From positions 1 through 64,000 of the forward strand of contig JAPTJF010000288.1 of assembly GCA_029339195.1 (NCBI GenBank): a stretch of DNA of 64,000 nucleotides. The letters run 5' to 3'. The notes below the pieces were generated by a model. It was given only the letters and a program-made list of their open reading frames with translations. It did no database searches and was not told the origin of the DNA. The DNA is from Micractinium sp. NFX-FRZ (lineage: Eukaryota; Chlorophyta; Trebouxiophyceae; Chlorellales; Chlorellaceae). Below, in pieces: positions 9,908-21,700 of the stretch (position 1 is the first letter of the stretch; the number at the start of each line of letters is the position of its first letter). The translations under genes were made by a program, and so were the position numbers.

Positions 9908-12424
9908 CTAGCAGCCGTCGGCGGAGGTGGCGCTGGGAGCAGCTGCAGCCGACTTTGCTGCTAGCGCAGGCGGCAGCCGCGGGCGGTCTGGGTTCAACCA
10001 GCGCGTGCAGCACACCCCCTTGTGTGCCTTCACTGGCTGCTGCTGGAGGGCTGCCGCGCCTGCGCGCGCACCCGGGCGCCGCGCCACAGCCCCAGGTGTT
10101 GCCCCGCCGCCGCCGCCGCCGCTATCGATGCCGCCTCCTCCCTCTGTGCTGCTGCTGCTGCTGCTGCTGCCGCCACCGCCGCTGCTTCCTTCCACCCGAG
10201 ACTGCCAGTGCGCCAGCAGCTTGCGCTCGGCAGAGCTATTGAGTGCCGCGCGGCCAGGGTGCCAGGCGACGATGCAGTTGGCGGCGGCGGGGACGGGCAG
10301 CTTGGAGGGGCGGGTGGACCAGTTGAAGCCGGCGGCTCGCAGGTAGGTGCCCACTGCGGCGGGCAGGCAGGCGGGCGGGCGGGCGGGCGGGCGGGCAGGT
10401 AGGGTGTGCAGCGTGAGCAGGGTGGGGGAGAGGCCGGCAGGCGGCGGACTTGCTGCGTGGGCGCGAGCAGGCAAGCACTGATGGGGGCGAGATGTGACGG
10501 GTGCGCCGCTCACAAGCACTGCGGCAGGCTCCAACAGGTGCGGGGCGCTGCCGCAGGCCGTACGGCCCGGGAGCACTCTGCAGGCCCAGCCGCACGACCC
10601 AAGTGCTAGCTGCAGGCTGCAGTACAGCAGGCCCTCGCCTGCGACTGTGAACGCGCCCATCCGCCCGCACTTGTCCAGCGCCGGCGCAAAGCCCTGCACC
10701 CACACCAAAGGGTGCAGCGTGGCCAGCAGCTTAGAGCATCCATTAGAGCTTCCACGACACCTCGTGTGGCAGGCAGGCAGGTTGGTGCTGGCTTGCAAGT
10801 TCGGATGGGAGGGAACTGCAGACAGCGCCAGGCCGTGCTGGGCTGCAGCTCATCAGCTCTTAGGGCAACACACGTGGTGCCCCTTGTGCACGCGCTGACC
10901 CCTCACCCAGCCATTGGTTGCACCCACTGAGTGCGATGCCCCCCACAACCTTGCCCGCCTTGGCCGCCTGGTCGTCTGACAAAAAGGAGCCACCATGCCC
11001 TCCCCCCGCCTGGCCCCACCTGGTCGTTTGACACACAGATCACGGCGCCAGCGGGTCCGTGCTCTTTGGCAAACATCATCATGTCGCCTGCAGGCACGGG
11101 GGCAGTTGTAATGCTCATTGGTGCGACCGCCTGCCCTAGGAGAATGAAAGTGCTCTTCAACTAACATCATCATGTCGCCTGCAGGCACAGGGACGGCCGA
11201 CCAGTGCGTGTGTGTTGATGTGGCCGACTGTTGGGCTGTCGAAAGTGCGCCTTGGCAAACGTGAGCATGGCAGGGGCGACGCCGGGCCGGGACGGGGGGC
11301 CAGGGGGAGGCTACGCCAGCCGTGCCGCCTCCCGTCACGCTGAGTGGGCATCAAACCCTGCTGACTCACGCTGCATCAGCAGATCTGCCGCATCCTTCTC
11401 CAGCCCAGCAACCACCAGCTTGGCCTGCAGCACATCCAGCACGGCCTGCAGACATAAACGGGGCAGTAAGGAAGCAGTGGTGGGCGGTAATTGTGAGTGG
11501 CGATGCAGGCACCAAAAGAACCCGCCCCCACAGGCAGCGCTGCCTGCAGCACATCTGGCAGGCCTGCAGGCCTGCAGGCAGGTATTTAGGCAGGCAGCAG
11601 CAGGGGCATAAAGCAGGGGGGCGGCAGCAGTGGCGCACTTGCGCTTTTACGAGCACCGCTAGAGCAGCTGCTGCCGCAGGACTGCAGGCGCTGGCAGTGG
11701 CAGCTGCCACCGTGCAAGCAGCAACCATGTACCACGGATCTGCACCGTCGCCCCGCTGCCCTGCCCCCCGGCAGCTGCCAGGTCTGGGCATCGCTCGTGG
11801 GCCCAGCTCTGGTATCCCAACGGTTCGGCTGTACACAGTCAACCACTGCCCACCACCCACGCAGCGGAAGAGGCCCCCACTCACGTCCCACGACTCTGCG
11901 CTGTCGCCCCGCTCCCGCAGGTGCTCCACCGTGCGCTCGTTTGCAAATGCCGACAGCTCCGGTGTCACCCCAGTCAGCCTGTGCGCCGCACGCTTCAGGC
12001 GGTGCCCAACCACCAGGGCGTGCTCCGGCGAACGCGCATTGATGTTGTCTCTGCACCCGCAGCGAGCAGAGGTGAAGACACAAGAGGCAGGGGGGTTTGC
12101 GGGGAGGGAAAGGGAAGCTGCATTCTGGCGGGCTGGTGACGCACGGGGCAGGCGCCAGGCAGGGGGCGGCAGGCGGCGGCAGCGCGCTCACAAGTCCCAA
12201 AAGATGCGCGCTCGTTGCGCACGACACGTGTTGTCTCTTGGGCGCTGCAGGCAGCAGAGAGGGGCGGGCTCAGCGCGCAGCTAACATGGTGTCCGCTGGT
12301 CAAGAAACTTTTCTGCGTGCCGACTGGCACGCAGCTTGGGCGCATAGCGATCACACACCTGCAGGGATGCTATGCAGCCGTGCCGGCGGGCCGGTAGCCC
12401 AGGAGCTAACAACACAAGCGCCAT
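9908..12424 (-). CDS. NYN-domain (PIN-like) ribonuclease-type protein B
   Basis: Exons 12424-12359, 12244-12192, 12050-11885, 11445-11370, 11087-11020 and 10693-9908; phases agree and the total is about 404 residues. The N-terminus MALVLLAPGLPARR is hydrophobic and basic, perhaps a targeting peptide. The NYN fold is clear: ARIFWDLDN (first Asp pair), an ANERTV helix, KDAADLLMQRD, and VSNDQGFAPALDKCGRMG. NYN domains are metal-dependent RNA-cleaving PIN relatives; the four acidic positions appear kept, so activity is plausible. The last 260 residues are low complexity, and an intron between about 10505 and 10345 cannot be excluded. It sits downstream of another NYN gene in the same direction, an apparent tandem pair. 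Confidence 0.8.
10959..11197 (-). repeat. Duplicated flanks of NYN exon 5
   Basis: The acceptor side of the exon (about 11059-11105) is copied at 11149-11197, a 90-bp shift. The donor side (11013-11040, CCTGGTCGTTTGAC) is copied at 10965-10987. Both copies fall in the adjoining introns. Confidence 0.8.
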
Positions 12425-12635
12425 TTTTGCAAACCCAGCTCTGAGCGCCGCCTCCGCGCCTCTACACAAGTATGCTGCGGTAGCCGAGATGAATCGCTCG
12501 GGGAGCTCGGGCAACAAAGATCTGGGATTTTTGTTCCTGAAGTGCCTGCTGTGCCAACGGCGCCAGCGCCGCCACCCAGCACCCCGGTTTGCTGGATTCC
12601 AAAAAAACGTGAAAGGTGTCACTGCCGCAGCGTGC

Positions 12636-12640
12636 TTACA
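12636..12640 (-). terminator. TGTAA signal of NYN gene A
   Basis: TTACA on the plus strand, about 25 bp beyond the stop at 12664, separates the two NYN genes and supports reading them as two transcripts. Confidence 0.6.
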
Positions 12641-12663
12641 AAAAGGACAATGTATAGGAAGTC

Positions 12664-13778
12664 TCATGCCTGCAATGCACGTGCCCGCCAAACCGCCGCG
12701 ACGCCGCCACGGCAGGGCAGCGGCGGGTGGGGCACCTCGCCAGCTGCCGTCCATTGTGCCACCAGCGCTGCCTCCTCTGCCGCTTCTTCCTCGCTGTCAG
12801 GCACCCAGGAGGGGTCCCACACGAGGCAGCACCCAGCTGCGGCCGGCAGCGGGAAGCGGGCATAGTCGGGGGGTGGCGCCCAGGGCGGGCGGCGGCGGGT
12901 GCGTAGCGGGTCTGTGACCGCTGCCACTGTGCAACTGCAGGTGGTGGCTGCATACCGCAGCACCCCAGTGAAGCCGTTGTCGCCGCTGACGCAGGCAATG
13001 GCGGCTGCTGCGCCGTGCAGGACTGCCCACGCATGCATGTCAGAACGCAGCGCACAATCCGCGGCATTCCTGCTTGGAGATGGGGAGGCAGGAAGGGAGG
13101 GAGATGGGTGGGCCAAGGAAAGGGGAGACTTGACGTGGCAAGGGTACGGCGATGGTGGATACGCTCTGCCCTCAGCTGGGGCAAAAGGGGCACAAAACAA
13201 AGCAATGAGAGTGAGTGCGCAGGCCCAGCAGTGCAGCCGCCCAGTGCACCCGCCCGCCCGCCCACCCACCTGCGTGTCTCGACTGTTACAAGCCTCCCGC
13301 CCACGAGCCCCAACGCATGGGCGGCAGCCTCTGCGCCGCTGCTGCCTTTGCTGCCACCATCCGTGCCAAAAGTGAACCGTGCCAGCGTGCGTTCATTGGC
13401 ATAGGCCGTGAGCTGGCAGGTGGGCGGGGGCCGCCTGGGCGACCGGTGCTCCGCTGGCAGCAGGTGCTGGCGCACAGCACCCAGCAGCCGGCGCCCCACC
13501 AGCGGCAGGTGGGCCAGGTACTGCACAGGCATGTTGTCCAGGTCCCAAAACACGGCGGCTGCCATGGCTGGAGGCTCGCGTGGAGGCGCGGTGGGCAGGT
13601 GGTCAGCGGCGGCGCCTGCGGCGGCAGTGCTGCTGCCACGGAGCTTGCGGGCGGCTTTGCTCTCGGCCAGGCCAACCTGGCGAGTTGATGCAGTAGCGGG
13701 TTGACTGTGCCGCGCCAGTCTTGTGCAGCTCGAGCAGGAGTGGCCAGGGCGGCCGGCTGCGGCAGGGCGCAGCGCCAT
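12664..13778 (-). CDS. NYN-domain (PIN-like) ribonuclease-type protein A
   Basis: Two exons, 13778-13270 and 13069-12664, join in phase (AG|GTGGGT donor) to give 304 residues. ATG at 13778 is preferred to an upstream in-frame GTG. The first 60 residues are rich in Ala, Arg and Ser with few acids, fitting a plastid or mitochondrial transit peptide. The NYN core shows AVFWDLDNMP, an AYANERTLARF segment, VTVETRRNAADCAL with its following Asp, and CVSGDNGFTGVLRYA. Compared with protein B the C-terminus is short, Pro-rich and acidic. Organellar RNA processing or turnover is an inference from the family and the predicted leader. Confidence 0.82.
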
Positions 13779-14274
13779 CGTCACAAGTTGTATAATAAAC
13801 GTGCTGGTGTCGCTAGCTCATGCACCGCGAGCTGAAGTGGACAGCAAGTTTGCTTTGCAGCAAGTGCCGCCACTGCAGCCGCCACAGCGCACAGCGCTGC
13901 AGTGCAACAACCCATGGCGGGTGCACCTCCTCATCGTGCCTCCCTCCCCCTTCCAGAAACATTTGCGGACAATAGAGCCTGCTCAAGGAGTGGTGGCACT
14001 TGGTGCACCGTTCTTAAACGGCCCGGAGAACTCCGAGGTGTGTAGCAAGCAACAAAGTAATGAAGGGGGTCACCAGGCCAACAGAGAAGGTGACGGACGA
14101 AGTGCATGCATTGCTGGAAGATGGGCACACTTTAAACAGGAAGATGGGAAGCCACTTCGCTCCACCGTTGTACTTTTTTGTGCCGCTGAACTGCCGCGGC
14201 GTGTGGGGGCATGCCGCTATGCACGCTCTGCACCCCCGCTATGCACGCTCTGCACGCCCAGCATGCTGCCAGTG
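13779..14274. other. Intergenic between FkbM 3' end and NYN A 5' end
   Basis: About 500 bp with no gene. A short direct repeat (CTATGCACGCTCTGCAC-like) occurs twice at about 14217-14252, just beyond the FkbM stop. Confidence 0.5.
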
Positions 14275-17219
14275 TCACCGCAGCGTGACCTCCGTGATGT
14301 TGGGTGCATGCGCCAGCGCGCCCCACGCGTCTGTGTGCACGAAGACAGTGTTCTGCTGGTTCATGGCCGTCTTCGCTGTCTTGGGGAGCGCCTTCAGGCC
14401 TGCCGCCTCCACCAGCGCTACGACCTGCGCGTCCTTCTCCTTGTTATGCCCGTCCAGCTCTGCAGGCAGAGAAGGTAGGGAGGGTTGGGGCAGGTCAAGT
14501 TAACACTACTGGGAGAACAGGGGCCACCGGGGCGGCCTCTTCACGACTTGCCCGCCCCGCTCTGCAGCGGGCAGAGGCAGGGGAGGAGAGGGATACCGGA
14601 GCGGGAGCAGGGCTTGGAGGGGGGCCAAGGTTGCGCAGCGCAAAGAGGCACAATGTTGGAGTGTGGGGCCAAGGGGTGGGTGCTTAGGGCTTGTGCCGTC
14701 CCTCCAGCTCAGCAGGAGCACAACCCGGGCAGGCTAGGGGCGCAGGCTGGGGTGCAGAGGGAGGGGGGACCAAGCGAGCGCCACCCCCGCACCCAGCGAG
14801 CCAACTTGTGCCACACCGTGTGTGCACACGAGCCTGCAGCTCAACATGCAAGCAGGCATGCGGGCGAGCAGGATACGGACGTGCGGGCACGCCAGCCTAG
14901 CTGAGCTGGCAGGCAAGCGGGCGGCAGCGAGTGCCTGTCGTCTGAAATGCCTTGATCACGAGCGCTAGCGCGGCACACCCAACCACAAGGACTGTGAGGT
15001 GCAGGCAACATGCACATTGCATCAGGGCGGCACGTGCGCAACCCTGTGCCATGCTATGATGTGCGCACCGATCATGAGGACCTTGACGTGCAGGCGGGAG
15101 AAGTCCACCGTGCGCAGCACCTCCAGCTCAGCGCCCTCCACATCGAGCGACCAAAAATCAATCGTGTCCACGCCAAACCTGCACAGCGTGCAGTTGCATT
15201 TTGGGTTGGGGCAACATGCTGACAATGCAGTGCATGCTTGTTCACCACCCAGCAGCCCCCATGTTGGCACCCAGACGCCGCGCTCTCCCACCACCTGATG
15301 TTCTGGCGCACCTGTCCAGCAGGTCGTGAAGCGGCGCACACGGAATCTCAACCATGTCTTCCACCTGCACCATCACGAACACAAGTTTGCTAGATAGAAC
15401 GAGCATCCTGGCACAGTGTTGCGGCACGATCGCCAGCGCTGTGCCGTGTGCTCATACACACTTTGGCCACCTTGTCGTGCCTGTGGAAGTTGTATGGAGA
15501 CGCCCGCGACGCACGGGCGTGCCAGCGACAACCGCCCTTGCCCCAGAATAACTCCCCTCCAAGCCTCCTACCGCTTCCCCGTGTCACCTTTTTGTTTTTG
15601 TGGAAGATGTCCTTGAACCCCTGCGCCATGAACTCCCAAATGCCGCTGACCGCGCCTTGGCTGACCCAATGCACAGGCATGCGCTCGCTGCACACGGCGG
15701 CGTGCACGTTGATCGAGTCCTCCGGCCGGCGGCCCTTCATCACGTCGTACAGCACTGGAAGGGAAGGAAGCAGGCAGGCGGGGTGCGGGCCGCTGTGTGT
15801 GCTTTGTGTGTGTGGTGTGAGAAGCCACATTGCAACGCAGTGTGGGAGCACACACTCGCGCGCTCTCACTGCCTCTGTCTCATTCAGTCAGTCAGTAGGG
15901 GCGGCCATGCGCGTGCCCGCCTGGCTGCCCGTTTTAACACGGCCGTGCTGCTAGTAGCAACTCACCTGGGTCGGCTTCAATGAGCATCCCCTTCCAGCCG
16001 GCGGCGTGTGCCAGCCAGTACGTGTTGCTGAGGTGGAAGCCGTCGTGGCCGCCCACCTCCAGGAAGAAGCCGCCGGTGAGGTTGTAAAACAGGTTGTGGA
16101 ACAGCCACACGTCCTCCTCAAACTGGGACTTGAAGGGCTCCTGAGTGGGCAGGGCGGGGGCGGGGGCAGGGGCGGGGGGGAGGGTACAGTGCAAGTTCTA
16201 GGTGTCTTGTTTTCCTGGGGGGGGCACCCTCTACCCATTGGCACATTGGCACATGGAAAGAACTTCTTCTTTCGTCCCAGTGGACTAGGCACAGAATGTA
16301 GGACAATGCGGGGACAATGATGCCTCCAGTGGCTGTAAACAGGTTTGGGAAGGTCACCAACCCCCCTGCCCAATAGGGGCTCGAGGCGCAGCTGGGGGAG
16401 AGGGAGGCGCGGTGGGAAGGCAGCGCTGGCTGGGTGGGGCAGTGCAAACCCATGGCAACTTAAATGCCGCAGGCATGCAGGTGTGCGCTCCTAGGGGCCT
16501 GTGGCGGCGGGGTGTGCACCACAGCAGCACCCGGCATGCACCCTGTTCGCGCTAAAGCGTGCCACCCTGCACGGACCCCTTATCTCGCTGAAGCGCGCCA
16601 CGGCCGGCTGTCTGCTCGGCCCTGCCGCACCCTGCCTGCAGCGCCCCCTGCAACACTTCCCACTCCCCTGCCCACTCACCGACATGTTCACAGGGCCAGG
16701 CACCATGTTGCCAAACTTGCAGGGTGGGCTGGGGCATTCTGCCCACGCCGGTTTGGTGAAATTCAGCTGCAAATCGTCTGCCACCGCTGGCTGCTGCTGC
16801 TGCTGCTGCTGCTGCTCCTCAAGCTGCTGTGCCTGCTGCTGCTCCTGCTGTGGCTGCTGTTCTTGCTGCTCCTGCGCCTGTGCCTGCTGCTCCTGCTGCT
16901 GTGCCTGCTCCTGCTCCTGCGCCTGCGCCTGCTGCTCCTGCAGCTGTGCCTGCTGCTGCTCCTGCTGTGCCTGCTCCGCTTGCTGCTCCTGCGCCTGCTG
17001 TACCTGCTGCTCCTGCTGTGCCGGCTGCGGCTGTTGTTGCTCCTGCTGCTGGGCCGCCGGCAACTTGATCGCTGGGCAGCGTGGGCACTGCGGGCAGCTT
17101 GCAGGCGCCTGCCGCGCCCCAAGCAGGAAGCCAGCAACCAGCAGCGCCACCCCCACAGCTAGCTGGGGCAGGCGGGGCCCCCGCTTCAGCCGGGTGCTGG
17201 CTGGCGCCAGCACGGCCAT
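14275..17219 (-). CDS. FkbM-family methyltransferase, type II membrane protein
   Basis: Six exons (17219-16680, 16140-15966, 15754-15588, 15364-15312, 15178-15069, 14459-14275) give 409 residues with matching phases. ATG at 17219 is used; an in-frame GTG lies just upstream. Residues about 20-36 form one membrane anchor, then a Cys-Pro motif and a roughly 90-residue Gln/Glu/Ala stem (16790-17060), likely a coiled-coil stalk. The catalytic domain carries [18 protein letters not shown] (SAM-binding loop), MLIEADP, and [15 protein letters not shown], typical of FkbM enzymes. The anchor and stem suggest a lumenal Golgi enzyme that methylates glycans or another small substrate, which is inference. 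Confidence 0.88.
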
Positions 17220-17773
17220 TGCCACCGCTAGATGGACAGACCAGTGCTCCCACGCACTATGCAGCGCCTAGATTGCAGAAGCCTGCGAGGTGGCAAGTGC
17301 ACGGATGGATGGGCCAGGTAAGGTTCCCCACGGTTGCGTGCAGGCCCAGCAGGGGTGGGGCGCAATGCAAGATGGGAGGCTGGGCAGCGGCGCAGCGGCG
17401 GCGGCGCCCTGCCAGCAGCAGTCGGGCAAGTAGTGGCCATGCCGCCCAAGCTTGCTGGATTTTGATGGCTCCCATAGCATGGATAGAGGGCGACACCAAG
17501 GCGTCGAGAAGCCCTAGCGATATACCATACATGTGCCCCAAAGTCCTGGGACCAGCCCAGACCAACATCGTGGGGACCCCTGGCCTCACTGCGGAGCTCA
17601 CTGCGGAAGATAATGTGAAGCAGTGAATGGCGGGGAGTGAGCGATGGCCTGAGCGAAGGCAAACTTGGGCAGACGCTCTTCTTCTGCGTGGCGCCCTTCC
17701 CGCATTTATTGGCTGAAAGATTAGTAGCTGTACTTAGTGTTGAAGTACTTAGCTGCAGATCTGCTCCACCGCG

Positions 17774-17877
17774 TATAAATGACTCGTCCACCGTGGCACA
17801 GGTTTCCTCATGATCTCAAGGACGTGCACCCAACTTAGCAACATGTAGACTGAATCAGCTACATCCGCCATATAAAG
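17774..17877 (+). promoter_or_regulatory. Two plus-strand TATA-like boxes in an otherwise empty interval
   Basis: TATAAAT at 17774-17780 and TATAAAG at 17871-17877 face the plus strand. The interval 17220-18789 has no gene in my reading apart from the FkbM-exon fragment at 18039-18142, so these could be remnants of a lost promoter or a distal promoter for the antenna gene. Confidence 0.3.
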
Positions 17878-18038
17878 CAGGTGCCTTGCAGGCCATGCCC
17901 TGATTGCCTTGCATGTGGCCAGCACATTTATTGCGGCGTCAGCACCGCATCAGTGAGGCTGCATCTTGCCGGCGCATGGCGCAGGGCATGCCCCCCTCAT
18001 GTTGACAGACAACAATTGAACACTGCTGCTGACGTTGT

Positions 18039-18142
18039 GAGCACTGTGTGTGTCCACCTTGACGCGTGGGGCGCGCTGACGCATGCACCCAACATCACAG
18101 AGGTCACGCTGCCGTGACACTGGCAGCACGCGTCCTGGCGTG
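18039..18142 (+). pseudogene. Inverted fragment of the FkbM last exon and 3' flank
   Basis: This stretch matches the reverse complement of 14259-14360 with few differences. It still encodes [17 protein letters not shown] before a stop and continues past the stop into matching 3' flank, so it arose by DNA duplication, not from a spliced transcript. It lies on the opposite strand, 0.8 kb beyond the 5' end of the FkbM gene. No other part of that gene is visible here, so it is called a fragment. Confidence 0.85.
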
Positions 18143-18789
18143 CTCACTGCTCACCCTGCTCCCACTCGCCCACCGTCTGCCCATGGCACATCCATGTGAT
18201 CGGCCTGCGAACATCCTTCTTCCATCTTGAAAGGGCCAGCAGAAGCAGTTCAGCAGGATGCAGGGGGGCGGGGCTGCGGCGGGGCTGTACCGGCCAATCC
18301 AGTTGGCTCAACTGGGTGCGCAAGCTGAGGCGCTCCCAACAGGGGACCACTCTGAAGGCTCGCCAAACGGGTTTTTAATGGACTGTAGCTAACGTCATTT
18401 GCGAGCAATCCAGCCCTGCGGTATTTTCCTGTGGCTGCTGCAGCGGCGGGGGGGCGCAGGTGCTGCGCTTGCGCTCGGCGGCGCCAGCGCAAAGGGGCCG
18501 CACCTGTGTTTCCCAGCCGCCTGATTCTGGATATGTGGGGCTGGGTTACGTGAAGATCTCCCCAGCTATGCATCAACCTCTTTGATCGCACATGATGCAC
18601 GATATTGACCGAGCATTCAAAGGCTGCTGGTACTGCAGCACGCCGCCAGCTGTCCCGCCACGCGCGCGCTTGCAAGCACTGGTGTGCCTGCAACCGACCC
18701 CCCCCGGAGCCATAAAGCCGACCTCGACGCCTTTCTACGCACCTCTTCCTGCTCTTCCTGCTCTTTCCCTCGCCTGTACGCCACCAACC

Positions 18790-21700
18790 ATGCAGACTGT
18801 CGCTGCTGCCTCCCGCACCTTCGTGGGCGTTACCGCGCGCAAGACCGCCGGCTCGAGCAGGGTGAGTGACATGTTCGCCGTTCAATGCATCGACTGCAAG
18901 GAAAAGGGATCCGCTCACCTCCGCCAAGCCACCATGTGCACCGCGACCGCCATCTCTCCATCATGTCGGCGGCGGCCCTTCTTAACTGCGCAGGCTGCCG
19001 CCAAGAAGCAGGTCACCCGGGCCTCAGTGGAGTTCTACGGTCCGGGTGAGATGAAGCAACTGGTGCCCGGCTGCTTGAGATCCCGATTCATGCGGGCGCG
19101 CACTGGTGTAGCGGCAAATGGGCGGCCACTTCCCGCCCACGCAGCCCCTGCTGCTGGCACCCTGAGCCTCATCTTCTCACTGCTCCCCTGCCTCCCACGC
19201 CCCTGCAGACCGCGCCAAGTGGCTGGGCCCTTTCTCTGATGGCGCCGTGCCCGACTACCTGAAGGGTGAGTGAGCAGCCAGGAGGTGCCCATGTGTGAAC
19301 ATGCCGCCGAAGGGACCCCCCTATTCTGGTGATGTGTGACGGGAGCAATGTTGAGTCAACATCGCTGCCTTTCCGGCACTCGACAGTGCGCCTCGCCATG
19401 GCCTCCGCATGCCCTGGAAGCAGCTGGCCCGTTCATGCTGGCCCTGCCGCTGGCGGCCACCCTGCGCCGGCCAAACTGTGCCAGCAGCATCCCTGATTGT
19501 GCGAGGCCGTTCCGCATGCCGCCGCTGCTCAGATGATGCCGTCTCTGCCCTGCCAGTACCATTGCCCCGATCTGCCGCTGCTGTGTCGCCCGGCGACCCC
19601 CAAGCTGCCGGTCTGCCCCGGGTTTTCTCCTTTCACCTGCCCGTCTCTGCCGACCTCTGCGCCTTGACCAACCAACCACCTCATCCCACCCCACTGCCTG
19701 GGCACTGCAGGCGAGTTCCCCGGAGACTACGGCTGGGACACCGCCGGCCTGTCCTCCGACCCCCAGACCTTTGCACGGTACCGCGAGATCGAGCTGATCC
19801 ACTCCCGCTGGGCCCTGCTGGGTACGCTGCGCTGCGCCGTGCCGGGCCGGGCTGCTCTGCGCTGCGCTGCGCTGTGCCGCTGGGTGCGACGCGCAAGCTG
19901 CAGCCTCTGTTTGCCCCCTGCCAGCCTCCCATGAGCAGCTGGCTTACTGTACCCCGCACCCACCCCGCTCACTGCCACACTCAACCCCTCGCCCTCTCAA
20001 CCCCACCGTGCATCTTAGTGCATCTCCCCCTCCCCCCACCCCACACCCCCCGCAGGCGCCCTGGGCATCCTGACCCCCGAGTACCTGCAGCGCAGCGGGC
20101 TGGTGGACTTTGACGGTGACGCCGCCGTCTGGTTCAAGGCGGGCGCCAGCATCTTCAAGTGAGCACCCACCCTTGCCTTTGCCCTCCAGGGACGGGGCGG
20201 CGTTTGTTTGGCGTGCTGTAGTACAGCCGGTGCAGCTTTGATGGGAGGGCGCTGCTGCCAACTGGGTCACCCTGGTGGTCGGGCGGGCGCCAGCACAGAG
20301 CTGGTGGTTTTTCCAGCCAGCCAGCAGGCATCTGGGTCAAGGAAGGCGCCAGCTTCTGACAAAGCCCAGAGCGGTTGGCGTTGCCAGCCAGCTGCCCTGT
20401 GCCTTACCCCTGCACCCTGCTGGCCCCCCTGCCCGCAGCGAGGACGGCCTCAACTACCTGGGCAACCCCTCCCTGGTGCACGCCCAGTCCATTGTGGCCA
20501 CCCTGCTCACCCAGATCGTGCTGGTGGGGACGGCAGAGGCGTACCGCGCCAGCGGTGAGCGGGGCGGGGGCTTGCGGGGCGGGGGACAGGAAGCGATCTG
20601 CCACGGTATGCGCTGTGGTTAGCTGTGGTTGTTACGGCTGTGGGGCTGCGGAGCAGGACGGCAGCACTGGTGGGTCAGGGGGGTGGCCCAAATGGACGCA
20701 GCTCCTGCCCTCCACCACGCTGTGCGGCCTGCTCTGCCACTGTGTGCCGCTCATCTGGTCTGCTGCCGTCTGCCCCATCGCCTGCCCGCTGCATTTCTTG
20801 CCCACCGCTCTTCCCCCCTGCTGCCCGTCGCCTGCCCGCTGCCCCCCCTGCCCCCCCTCCCCCCGTCACCTCCCAGATGTAGGGGTGGTGCCTCCCCCCA
20901 CCCCTCCCCGCACCTCACAGGCACACCCCGCACTCAGCTCCCTCTCAACCCCTGACCCCTTGCTCACCACGCTGCAGGCGACGGCCCTGTGGACACCACC
21001 GGTGACTCCCTCTACCCTGGGGGCACCTTTGACCCCCTGGGGCTGGCTGACGACCCTGACACCCTGGCTGAGCTCAAGGTGAGGATCTCATAACACGACG
21101 GCATCTGCGTGTGTCGACGAGAATTGAACCTTGTGGCTGGGTGGGCGGACAGGGCGGGGGGAGATGATGGGCTGGAAGGCGGTGCAGACGCCCCGGCAGT
21201 GCTGTGCGTGTGGTGAGGATGGGTGGGTGAAGGGGCAGCGATCGGGCATGGGCGGCACTGCATTGTGTGTGGAGCATCGCCATGGTGTGGAGCCTGTCAT
21301 CCCACGTCGCCCGCTGCCCTTGAAGCCACCCCTCATGCAGCTTTGACGACTTGCCACCAGTGTGCACACCTCCCGGCCACTCACCGCCCCGCCCCGCCTG
21401 CTGTGCCCGCTGCGCCCGCAGGTGAAGGAGCTCAAGAATGGCCGGCTGGCGCAGGTGTCCGTGCTGGGCTTCTTTGTGCAGGCGCTGGTCACCGGCAAGG
21501 GCCCGCTTCAGAACCTGGAGGTGGGTGCACGTGGGGGGGATTGTGCGGATGCAGCGGGGAGGGGTGCAGGGTGCTGTAGCGATGCCAAGGTTGGGATTAG
21601 TGAGGAACTTGAGGGGGCCCGCTCAACCTGGCAGGTTGAGCGGCGGGCGGCCTCCTTGCCAGCCAGCACTCCTAGCCAGGGACAGCAGGCTACCTATCAC

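Noticed and set aside
10345..10505. An extra intron in the last exon of NYN gene B
   Set aside because: A good donor and acceptor exist, but joining them leaves the frame I consider coding; either reading gives low-complexity sequence, so it is left unresolved.
11322..12284. Long plus-strand open frame opposite NYN gene B
   Set aside because: It is a GC-rich antisense shadow. The opposite strand carries the NYN motifs with consistent splice phases.
12192..13778. One gene with two NYN domains
   Set aside because: A TGA at 12664, a TGTAA signal at 12636-12640 and a fresh ATG exon at 12424 separate them.
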